Translations under genes and position numbers: made by a program | Notes under the pieces: model-generated | What the model saw: the letters and a program-made list of their open reading frames with translations, nothing else | Database searches by the model: none | Told to the model about the DNA's origin: nothing | Source of the DNA: Clostridia bacterium | GTDB taxonomy: Bacteria; Bacillota_A; Clostridia; Lachnospirales; Lachnospiraceae | Assembly: GCA_012515365.1 (NCBI GenBank) | Contig: JAAYYM010000596.1 | Coordinates: forward strand, 1-10,210 | Direction of reading: 5' to 3' | Length of the DNA stretch: 10,210 nt | Shown: positions 1-6,640 of the stretch, in pieces | Numbering within the stretch: position 1 is the first letter of the stretch | Layout of the letters: each line of letters begins with the position of its first letter

Positions 1-1153
1 ATTCTGAATAACTATAAATTTCTGAATTCAATTTGATGTTCCGCTGTTCTATTTTCGACATATCTAAAATATCGTTAACCAAAGATAATAAAAATTGATT
101 AGCAGTCTCCATCTTTTTCAGATCCGCGCGTGCTGCCTCTTTGTCATCCAGCTCTTCCGTAATCATTCTGGCCAGATTGATGATGGTATTTAATGGGGTG
201 CGGATGTCATGACTCATTCTTGATAAAAAGAATGTCTTAGCTTTTTTTGCCTCTTGTTCGGCAAGCAGTGCCCGCTCCGTCTGACGAAGCTGTTCCTGCT
301 CTTTCCTATATAATGATGTAATATCACTTCTACAGTAAAGCACCATAAATTTCACTTTATCTAAATAAAGAAACTGCATTTTCTTTCGTCTGATGTTGCC
401 CTCATCATCTTTGATCGAATAAGCAAAAAAATAGACCTCCTTATTTTCAAGTTGCTTTACAATGTGATCAACACTGAAATTTTTTAGCGCTTCCTCACGT
501 TCTTCCGGGAGAATATTAACAGAAAGCCGTTCTCTCACTCTCTCATCATAATCCCCTTCGCCAACGATACGCGGACCTTCTAACTTCGTCAGTATACCTT
601 TTAGCTGATACTGATGTGTTTTAATATTTAACAGCCCAATTCCATCATACTCAAGACTGCTTAATTTGGCTACAATCTGACTGTTGATCACGCGGTTAGT
701 CACATCATAACTATATACAAAAATAGCAATTTCTCCTGTTGAAGGGATACGCAGGAGCGAATATTTAGTCAATACCCAGAAAAAATCAAATGCTTCACTG
801 ACTCTCTGATATTCAACGCTTCCCTCTAGAATACCACGTTCATAATCCCGCAGTAGTTTTTTTCGATCCAAGGTCTGTCGTATTTCTTCCTGCATTTCAG
901 GCAAAATTGCAAGCTTTGCGAGCGATTTGACATTTTGTTCATAATTATCACCCTGATATAGCTCTAAGGCCTCCTCACGCTTTCTCTGATAATACTCTGT
1001 CCGATTCAGCGTCAGGTTATGTCTTCCTTTTGCGATCAGATTCTTATCATTCATTTCCGTCATCGCATTAAGCTGGCGAAGATAACGTGCCTCCATCTCA
1101 TTATAGTTTAGTTCTGACGAATCAAATGTTGTTGCGTTCTGATCATATATCAT
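1..1153 (-). CDS. PAS-containing sensor histidine kinase, cytoplasmic (3' end beyond window)
   Basis: Partial gene: 384 codons from the ATG at 1153 remain open to the window edge. The start follows AAGGCGGG with a short spacer, and an in-frame TAG lies seven codons upstream. No membrane segment is seen, so the protein should be cytosolic. Residues about 60-157 end in a PAS-like strand pattern (TGEIAIFVYSYDVT), and residues about 160-280 look like a second PAS fold (EYDGIGLLNI ... LYCRSDIT). A helical linker (about 283-305, RKEQEQLRQTERALLAEQ) leads to a HisKA dimerisation domain with the H-box SHDIRTPLN, phospho-acceptor His315, and the second helix LLSLVNDILDMSKIE (355-369). The ATP-binding domain, and any receiver domain of a hybrid kinase, would lie left of base 1. 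The family autophosphorylates on His in response to a ligand sensed by PAS; the ligand is unknown here. It is divergent from the MerR-nagA pair, with which it shares a 222-bp control region. Confidence 0.93.
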   Translation of the reverse strand, partial: MIYDQNATTFDSSELNYNEMEARYLRQLNAMTEMNDKNLIAKGRHNLTLNRTEYYQRKREEALELYQGDNYEQNVKSLAKLAILPEMQEEIRQTLDRKKLLRDYERGILEGSVEYQRVSEAFDFFWVLTKYSLLRIPSTGEIAIFVYSYDVTNRVINSQIVAKLSSLEYDGIGLLNIKTHQYQLKGILTKLEGPRIVGEGDYDERVRERLSVNILPEEREEALKNFSVDHIVKQLENKEVYFFAYSIKDDEGNIRRKKMQFLYLDKVKFMVLYCRSDITSLYRKEQEQLRQTERALLAEQEAKKAKTFFLSRMSHDIRTPLNTIINLARMITEELDDKEAARADLKKMETANQFLLSLVNDILDMSKIEQRNIKLNSEIYSYSE

Positions 1154-1375
1154 AGAAATCCCGCCTTTCTGCTAGGTTTCAGTCATATGTCTGCCAAGCG
1201 TCAAGTCTGTTTTTAAAAAACTTCTGACATATTCAGTCTATCACAACAAATATGTCTATGCAAGCACACGACCTTATCGCAGATGCTGTTGAAAAAAGAT
1301 ATGTTATATGTCATGATTATAAATAGATATATCGTTAAAGTCACACAGCATAAAAATGTTTGTTAAGGAGGCTCC
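1154..1375. promoter_or_regulatory. divergent control region with four ATATGTC motifs
   Basis: This 222-bp spacer separates the leftward kinase gene from the rightward merR-nagA pair. The heptamer ATATGTC occurs at 1185-1191, 1250-1256 and 1306-1312, and its inverse GACATAT at 1226-1232. The inverse copy and the 1250 copy form a perfect 8-bp inverted repeat (GACATATT 1226-1233, AATATGTC 1249-1256) with centres 23 bp apart, about two helical turns. This looks like an operator cluster for a dimeric regulator, possibly the adjacent MerR protein or an unseen response regulator. No convincing sigma-A promoter was found for the kinase. Confidence 0.5.
1289..1320 (+). promoter_or_regulatory. candidate promoter of merR-nagA with long spacer
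   Basis: A TTGAAA -35 (1289-1294) is followed after 20 bp by GATTAT (1315-1320). An over-long 19-20 bp spacer is typical of promoters activated by MerR-family proteins, and one ATATGTC motif lies in the spacer. The -10 match is only four of six, so this is a weak prediction. Confidence 0.3.
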
Positions 1376-1729
1376 ATGCTAAAAATAAGTGATTTTTCCA
1401 AGCTCACGCGTGTATCGGTAAGAATGCTTCGTTATTATGACAGTCAGGGACTTCTGAAACCCTCAAAAACAGACCCTGAAAACGGATATCGGATGTATGG
1501 CGCCGAGCAGGTGCCCGAATTGCAGAAAATTATACTTTTGCGCGATTTAGGTTTCAGTGTTGCCCAGATACGTGACCTGCTACAGCACTGGGATGACGCC
1601 TATCTGACTGATCAATTTAAGTTAAAAATAACCGAAATTGAATCACAGATAGCTGCTTCTAAACAGCAGATTACACGACTGCAGTCTGCGATTGGGATTC
1701 AGATACCGCTTATCTGTTTAAACGAATAA
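1376..1729 (+). CDS. short MerR-family transcriptional regulator
   Basis: A 117-residue DNA-binding protein. Residues 1-70 are a winged helix-turn-helix of the MerR class: ISDFSKLTRVSVRMLRYYD forms the recognition HTH, ENGYRMY the wing, and LRDLGFSVAQIRDLL the second helical pair. Residues about 78-108 form the antiparallel coiled coil used for dimerisation (KLKITEIESQIAASKQQITRL). The protein stops only nine or so residues after the coil, so there is no C-terminal effector-binding domain (for example GyrI-like), which many relatives with this N-terminus carry. MerR proteins bend and untwist promoters with long spacers. The start is fixed by AAGGAGG (1365-1371) four bases upstream. nagA begins 37 bp downstream, so the two are probably co-transcribed and the regulator may control nagA and the divergent kinase. 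No cysteine metal-binding motif is visible, so a metal-sensing role is unlikely. Confidence 0.88.
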   Translation: MLKISDFSKLTRVSVRMLRYYDSQGLLKPSKTDPENGYRMYGAEQVPELQKIILLRDLGFSVAQIRDLLQHWDDAYLTDQFKLKITEIESQIAASKQQITRLQSAIGIQIPLICLNE

Positions 1730-1751
1730 CCCATTTATTTTGTGTTCATAT

Positions 1752-1757
1752 AGGAGG
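1752..1757 (+). promoter_or_regulatory. ribosome binding site deciding the nagA start
   Basis: AGGAGG lies nine bases before the ATG at 1767. An upstream in-frame TTG at 1740 has no such site and would add nine residues without similarity to the family, so the ATG at 1767 is preferred. Confidence 0.8.
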
Positions 1758-1766
1758 AACTGCTTC

Positions 1767-2894
1767 ATGACCATCATTACGAATGTTCAAATCTATACAG
1801 AAGATTCTACATTTATCAAAGGAACGATTATGATCAGCCACGGAGTGTTTGTTTCAGATCAGACTTCTTATGATGATGTAACAATCATTGATGCAAATGG
1901 AAAGTATGCCATTCCCGGTCTTTGTGATATTCACCTCCATGCCTGCAACGGTCATGATTTCTGTGAAGCATCTGTTGATGCCATTCACGCAATCGCAAAA
2001 TACGAAGCGCAAAACGGGATCACATCCTTTTGCCCTACTACTATGACATTGCCGGCAAAACAGTTGAAAATGATTTGTGCATCTGCTTCTGCCTTTCAGG
2101 CAGATCCATCGGAAGCTTCCTTGATTGGAGTCAATCTGGAAGGACCATTTCTTTCTGCCCAAAAATGTGGTGCGCAAAACAAGGAATACCTGTCAGCGCC
2201 AGCTCCTTCTTTGGTCAGGGAGCTTAATCAGGAAGCTGCCGGTCTGATCCGTCTGATCACAATTGCACCCGAACTCCCCGGAGCAATCGATTTCATACAT
2301 GAACTTAAGAACGATTTTATGATTTCTGCCGGACATACAATGGCCGATTATTCTACCTGCATGCGTGCATTTGATGCCGGTATCACCCACGTCACCCATC
2401 TATACCATGCGATGCCCCCATTTTCACATAGAGCACCTGGTCTAATCGGCGCTGCCGCCGATACGAATGGAGTATCTGTCGAGTTAATCTGTGATGGCAT
2501 TCATAGCGATCCTGCTGCCATACGAATGGCATTCAAGCTTTTCTCAAAAAAGCAGATCATCCTCATTAGTGATTCTATGATGGCAACAGGGCTGAGTGAT
2601 GGTGAATATACGCTTGGAGACCAGCAGGTTCTTGTAAATGGGAAACTTGCGACACTGAAAGATGGTACGATCGCAGGCTCTGTCTCAAATCTTTTTGATT
2701 GTTTGACCAATGCAGTCAACTTCGGAATTCCTTTAGAAGATGCAGTGCGATGTGCCACAATGAACCCCGCAAAAGCACTTGGAATCTATCAAAAAACCGG
2801 GAGCATTGCTCCCGGTAAAACTGCTGATCTTTTATTATTGAACCAAGATCTCTCCCTTGATTCTGTATTTATACGCGGAGTTAAGTTAAAATAA
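1767..2894 (+). CDS. nagA: N-acetylglucosamine-6-phosphate deacetylase
   Basis: A 375-residue cytosolic amidohydrolase that removes acetate from GlcNAc-6-phosphate to give glucosamine-6-phosphate, used in amino-sugar catabolism and cell-wall recycling. The length is normal. Landmarks in order: N-terminal beta-sandwich; IPGLCDIHLHACNGHDF (His56 and His58 of the HxH motif); NLEGPF with the metal ligand Glu125; SAGHT with His190; THVTHLY with His211; CDGIHSDP (His246); LISDSMMATG with the catalytic Asp269; and the C-terminal GSIAPGKTADLLLL closing the sandwich. One oddity: the usual HLYNAM or HLFNAM motif here reads HLYHAM, with His214 in place of a substrate-contacting Asn. No nagB (deaminase) lies nearby; the upstream partner is the short MerR regulator. 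Its last 135 bases contain, on the opposite strand, a likely terminator for the convergent transporter operon. A related deacetylase acting on another N-acetyl-hexosamine-6-phosphate cannot be excluded. Confidence 0.92.
   Translation: MTIITNVQIYTEDSTFIKGTIMISHGVFVSDQTSYDDVTIIDANGKYAIPGLCDIHLHACNGHDFCEASVDAIHAIAKYEAQNGITSFCPTTMTLPAKQLKMICASASAFQADPSEASLIGVNLEGPFLSAQKCGAQNKEYLSAPAPSLVRELNQEAAGLIRLITIAPELPGAIDFIHELKNDFMISAGHTMADYSTCMRAFDAGITHVTHLYHAMPPFSHRAPGLIGAAADTNGVSVELICDGIHSDPAAIRMAFKLFSKKQIILISDSMMATGLSDGEYTLGDQQVLVNGKLATLKDGTIAGSVSNLFDCLTNAVNFGIPLEDAVRCATMNPAKALGIYQKTGSIAPGKTADLLLLNQDLSLDSVFIRGVKLK
2791..2816 (-). terminator. intrinsic terminator of the ytf operon, inside nagA
   Basis: On the minus strand, a perfect 9-bp stem (ACCGGGAGC paired with GCTCCCGGT, 3-nt loop AAT; 2796-2816) is followed directly by a run of T (complement of A 2791-2796). 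This is a classic Rho-independent terminator for leftward transcription, 108 nt past the yjfF stop. On the plus strand the same bases encode residues 344-350 of NagA (TGSIAPG), and there is no T-run, so nagA mRNA would not be terminated here. Confidence 0.75.
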
Positions 2895-2923
2895 CTGCTG
2901 AATAACGCGTCTGGTTTTTCCTT

Positions 2924-3949
2924 TTATACTTTTGTTCTTTTCTTCAATTTTGCAGATGTTATAATAGATTGCAAAACAATAAAGAAACACAGTAATGCAG
3001 ACAGCGTGATCCGAACCCACCAGCTTGATAGCGTTCCCTGTGTCGTAATCAAGCTTGTAATAGTTCCCTTGATCAACACACCAAACAACGTTCCGATGGC
3101 AGTTCCAACACCACCGCTTAACAAAGTGCCTCCAATGACAGCGGACGAAATAGCATCCATCTCAAGTCCTTTTGCCTGCTCAACAAATCCTGCACAACTG
3201 TTTAAGCAGAAAAGCACCCCACCAAGTCCTGCAAGGAAGCCATCTAAAATGTATGCCTGCATCTTGGTCTTTTTCACATCAAGTCCCATCATCAATGCAC
3301 TTTGCTGATTACCTCCAATGGCATATAACTTGCGTCCGAACTTTGTACGTTTCAGCATAATAGAAATTAAGATAACTACCACTATTGCAATGATTACAGT
3401 CGGATAGATATACGCCTGCTGAAAAATGCCCTTCTTGTTTACTGTACCAAATGGCATATAAATTTTGTACTTTGCCCATCCTAAGAACACTTCATTTGTA
3501 ATTGCAATCATATCCGTACTAACGACTGCAGTCAGTCCTCGTCCAAAAAACATCCCGGCAAGTGACACAATAAACGGTTGAATTTCCAAATATGCTACCA
3601 GATAGCCTTGGACAATTCCAAATAAAATTCCAATTACAAGACAGATCAAAACTGCCAGACATGCATTCATGCCCTTCTGCTCCATATTATAAGCTGCAGC
3701 CATACACACCAATGCAGTAATAGATCCAACAGAGATATCGATTCCTCCTGTGATCATTACAATCGTCATACCACAGCCAATTACAATCAATCCTGCATTG
3801 GAAATAAAGAGGTTCAAAAACATCTGGGGATTGGCAAATCCTTTATTTCTAAATACAACCATTCCGGCTATATACATAACTGCAAATAAAGCAATGGTGA
3901 TAATCAAAAGAAACGTACTGCTTCCTATTTTTTTTCTTTGTCTGCTCAT
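2924..3949 (-). CDS. yjfF: sugar ABC transporter permease, YjfF type
   Basis: A 341-residue integral membrane protein of the BPD_transp_2 (RbsC/MglC) class with about eight to ten hydrophobic segments (first at about 12-33). It would pair with YtfT to form the membrane channel of the importer. Family signatures: GCGMTIVMITGGIDISVGS (58-76); the cytoplasmic coupling segment YAIGGNQQSALMMGLD (209-224), which contacts the ATPase; and GLEMDAISSAVIGGTLLSGG followed by VGTAIGTLFGVLIKG (261-295). The C-terminal GTLSSWWVRI matches what I recall of E. coli YjfF, which supports this assignment over a generic ribose permease. The start codon overlaps the ytfT stop in an ATGA, and AGGAGG within ytfT lies nine bases upstream, so the two are translationally coupled. 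It is the last gene of the operon. Confidence 0.92.
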   Translation of the reverse strand: MSRQRKKIGSSTFLLIITIALFAVMYIAGMVVFRNKGFANPQMFLNLFISNAGLIVIGCGMTIVMITGGIDISVGSITALVCMAAAYNMEQKGMNACLAVLICLVIGILFGIVQGYLVAYLEIQPFIVSLAGMFFGRGLTAVVSTDMIAITNEVFLGWAKYKIYMPFGTVNKKGIFQQAYIYPTVIIAIVVVILISIMLKRTKFGRKLYAIGGNQQSALMMGLDVKKTKMQAYILDGFLAGLGGVLFCLNSCAGFVEQAKGLEMDAISSAVIGGTLLSGGVGTAIGTLFGVLIKGTITSLITTQGTLSSWWVRITLSALLCFFIVLQSIITSAKLKKRTKV

Positions 3950-5031
3950 GCTCTGGCACCTCCTTCCATCTCCTGCTTAACAAGCACCTTCTTCGCCTTT
4001 TTCTCATCCAAGAACTTTTTAAATACAGGGCTTTGAAGTACTACAATGAAAATTACCACTACCGCTTTATATACAGGAAGTTGGTCAGCTGATACATTCA
4101 TAGCATATAAAGTCGTTGTCAATGCCTGAATTGTATACGCACCTATAACAGATCCCATTAAACTAAACTTACCACCACTTAGAACATTACCGCCTAGAGC
4201 AACCGCAAGTATGGCATCCATCTCCAGATTCAGTCCAATGTTATTCGCATCTGCAGAATAAATACGACTGGAGGCTACCACTCCGGCGATACCAGACAGC
4301 ACACCACAAATGACATAAGTAAGAAACTTAATTCTCGTTGAATTCAGTCCAACAAGACGTGATGCAGAGCCATTGATTCCAACACTTTCAATATAAAGTC
4401 CCAACGCAGTTTTATTCAAAATAAAGTAAACAATAATAACTGCTGCAATCGCAAAAAAGATAGGTGTAGGAATTGGACATTTTCCAATATAGCCGCCCAT
4501 CACCTTATAAGAATCCACACGAATATATGTAATCTGACCTTTCGTAACCAACTGTGCAACTCCTCGTCCCGCTGTAAATAAAATCAAAGTTGCAACCATT
4601 GGCTGGATATGAAGTTTTGCAACCAGAAATCCATTAAAAACTCCGCATAATGCTGCTGCAAAAACTGCCGCAAAAACTGCAATCATTAACGAATTAGAGA
4701 ATTCCGTAACACTGACTTCACCACCAGATAATATCTGGCAACACACTGCTCCCGCAACAGCCATTACTGCCCCGACGCTAATATCCTGTCCACCAGATGC
4801 TGCCGTAACAAGTGTCATACCAATTGCCAAAATCACAAGTTCTGATGCACGGTTAACAATATCGATTATGTAGCCATATAAAACTCCATTGCTAATAGAA
4901 ACATGGAAAAAATCCGGTGTCTTAATTACATTTGCTAACAAAACAACCATTAGACAGATGATTGGCATGAATAAACGATGTTGTGTAATTTTCTTTAACA
5001 TAAAGTTTTCCCTCGTTGCTTTTTTACTCAT
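3946..5031 (-). CDS. ytfT: sugar ABC transporter permease, YtfT type
   Basis: A 361-residue multi-spanning membrane protein of the BPD_transp_2 class, the first permease subunit of the importer. Signatures: AIGMTLVTAASGGQDISVGAV (69-89), with Gln82 where the family usually has Ile (GGIDLSVG); IQPMVATLILFTAGRGVAQL (142-161); the ATPase-coupling segment IESVGINGSASRLVGLN (214-230); ADANNIGLNLEMDAILAVALGG (260-281); and NVLSGGKFSLMGSVIGA. Order and wording match E. coli YtfT closely as I remember it. The start at 5031 lies inside the ytfR end (8-nt ATGAGTAA overlap), with GGAGG about eight bases upstream. Met11 (MLKKITQ) is a possible alternative start but has a weaker upstream site. The charged C-terminal tail (FLDEKKAKKVLVKQEMEGG) should be cytosolic. 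Confidence 0.92.
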   Translation of the reverse strand: MSKKATRENFMLKKITQHRLFMPIICLMVVLLANVIKTPDFFHVSISNGVLYGYIIDIVNRASELVILAIGMTLVTAASGGQDISVGAVMAVAGAVCCQILSGGEVSVTEFSNSLMIAVFAAVFAAALCGVFNGFLVAKLHIQPMVATLILFTAGRGVAQLVTKGQITYIRVDSYKVMGGYIGKCPIPTPIFFAIAAVIIVYFILNKTALGLYIESVGINGSASRLVGLNSTRIKFLTYVICGVLSGIAGVVASSRIYSADANNIGLNLEMDAILAVALGGNVLSGGKFSLMGSVIGAYTIQALTTTLYAMNVSADQLPVYKAVVVIFIVVLQSPVFKKFLDEKKAKKVLVKQEMEGGARA

Positions 5032-6547
5032 CTGCTTTGCCTCCTGCTATAGTCTGCATAATTCTCTCCTGAGTCAATTCTTCGCCTTCAATCTCACCAA
5101 CCTTTTGGCCATCTCGAAGAACCTCCATTCTCGAACAGGTACGAAGCATTTCCTCTATCTCTGATGATATAAATGTAATCGCTTTTCCTTCATCTGCAAG
5201 ACGTAGAACAAGCTTCTGAATTTCTGTTTTGGTTCCAATATCAATTCCGCGTGTCGGTTCATCTAAAATCAGAAATTTAGGATTGGTAAGCAGCCAGCGT
5301 CCAATAATTACTTTCTGTTGATTACCACCTGATAAACTCTTAATGGGTGTTTCGCGGCTTGCAGTCTTTATCTGCAGAAGATCAATAAAGTTGTCTGCCG
5401 CATCCTCCATTTCCTTACGAGTCATCAGTTTGAATATTCCCTTTTTAGCCTGCATTGCAATAATAATATTCTCTCTGACAGACAAATCTGCAAGAATTCC
5501 ATCATTTTTCCGGTCTTCTGGAAGATATGCCATGCCGGCTTTCATTGCATCAAGAGGTGTATTGATCTTCAATTCCTTGCCACATACCTCAAGTTTTCCC
5601 TGATCAGCCTTATCCGCTCCATAAATTGCTCTCACAAGTTCTGAACGTCCGGAGCCAAGCAGTCCTGTGAGTCCAACCACCTCACCCCGATTGATCTTAA
5701 AGTTGAAAGGTTTAATAGTTCCTGTATGTCCAAGTCCCTCTGCCTTGATTACCGGACCGTTATCTTCATCTGATTTCATCTTTCTTTCACTCTTAATATC
5801 GCTAAGGTCATCAAAATCTTTTCCCATCATTTTCGCAACTAACATAACTCTTGGCAAACTCTCTATTTCATATTCTCCTACCAGTTCACCATTTCTAAGA
5901 ACCGTAATTCGATCACATACTGCATATACCTGTTCCAGGAAATGTGTTACAAATATAATGCCAACACCCTCTCCTTTTAATTTTCGCATTAAATCAAAAA
6001 GTTTCTCAACTTCTCCTTCATCTAATGAAGAAGTCGGCTCATCTAAAATTAACACCTTACACTGCATATCAACTGCACGGGCAATTGCAACCATTTGTTG
6101 AATTGCAATCGAGCACTCCTCTAACATCTGTGTCGCTTCTACTTGTATATCAAGACTTTTAAGCAGTTCCACAGATTTTGCATTCATTGTTTTCCAGTCA
6201 ATCATTCCAAATTTCTTTGGTTCTCTTCCTATAAACAGATTTTCTGCCACACTTAAATTCGGACAAAGATTAACTTCTTGATATACTGTACTAATTCCAT
6301 GTAACTGTGCATCCTCCGGAGAATGATTTATGACCCGCTTGTCAATCCCTGCAATATGTATTTCACCTGTATCCATTCCATACACACCAGTAAGTACCTT
6401 GATCAGCGTCGATTTTCCTGCGCCATTTTCACCCATCAAAGCATGTATTTCACCTTTACGAAGTTTAAAATCCACTTTTGAAAGTGCAATTACACCTGGA
6501 AATGTTTTTCCAATATTTTTCATGGATAATACAATATTCTGCTCCAT
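5024..6547 (-). CDS. ytfR: sugar ABC transporter ATP-binding protein (two NBDs), YtfR type
   Basis: A 507-residue cytosolic ATPase with two fused nucleotide-binding domains, the usual length for RbsA/MglA/YtfR proteins. NBD1: Walker A GENGAGKST (39-47), Q-loop YQEVN (89-93), an atypical signature CSIAIQQMVAIARA (145-158) in place of LSGGQ, Walker B VLILDEPTSSLD (165-176) and switch His202. NBD2: Walker A replaced by GLLGSGRSE (295-303) with no Lys, intact signature LSGGNQQKV (405-413), Walker B FLILDEPTRGID (425-436). The degenerate signature in one half and degenerate Walker A in the other are normal for monosaccharide importers, so one composite site probably hydrolyses ATP. Start: ATG at 6547 preceded by GGAAGGTGGAAGGT ending four bases upstream. 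It follows ytfQ after a 93-bp spacer with a terminator-like hairpin and overlaps ytfT by 8 nt. Confidence 0.95.
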   Translation of the reverse strand: MEQNIVLSMKNIGKTFPGVIALSKVDFKLRKGEIHALMGENGAGKSTLIKVLTGVYGMDTGEIHIAGIDKRVINHSPEDAQLHGISTVYQEVNLCPNLSVAENLFIGREPKKFGMIDWKTMNAKSVELLKSLDIQVEATQMLEECSIAIQQMVAIARAVDMQCKVLILDEPTSSLDEGEVEKLFDLMRKLKGEGVGIIFVTHFLEQVYAVCDRITVLRNGELVGEYEIESLPRVMLVAKMMGKDFDDLSDIKSERKMKSDEDNGPVIKAEGLGHTGTIKPFNFKINRGEVVGLTGLLGSGRSELVRAIYGADKADQGKLEVCGKELKINTPLDAMKAGMAYLPEDRKNDGILADLSVRENIIIAMQAKKGIFKLMTRKEMEDAADNFIDLLQIKTASRETPIKSLSGGNQQKVIIGRWLLTNPKFLILDEPTRGIDIGTKTEIQKLVLRLADEGKAITFISSEIEEMLRTCSRMEVLRDGQKVGEIEGEELTQERIMQTIAGGKADE

Positions 6548-6570
6548 CTATACCTTCCACCTTCCATTTT

Positions 6571-6607
6571 AAAAAATAGCGTGATATAGCAATCTATATC
6601 ACGCTAT
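6571..6607 (-). terminator. intercistronic terminator/attenuator hairpin between ytfQ and ytfR
   Basis: A perfect 14-bp inverted repeat (ATAGCGTGATATAG 6576-6589, CTATATCACGCTAT 6594-6607) with a 4-nt loop. On the transcribed minus strand it is followed by T-rich sequence (complement of A 6571-6576). It sits 34 nt after the ytfQ stop and before ytfR. Partial termination, or protection of the upstream mRNA from 3' decay, would give an excess of binding protein over ATPase and permeases, a common layout in sugar ABC operons. Confidence 0.72.
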
Positions 6608-6640
6608 GATTCTTAACTCTTATTAGATGTTATCTGTATC

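Noticed and set aside
1740..1766. Longer nagA starting at the TTG at 1740
   Set aside because: It would add nine residues with no family similarity and no ribosome binding site; the ATG at 1767 has AGGAGG at the right distance.
5024..6547. Degenerate signature in NBD1 and missing Walker A Lys in NBD2 of YtfR as a sign of decay
   Set aside because: The same asymmetry is normal for fused ATPases of the ribose/galactose importer class.
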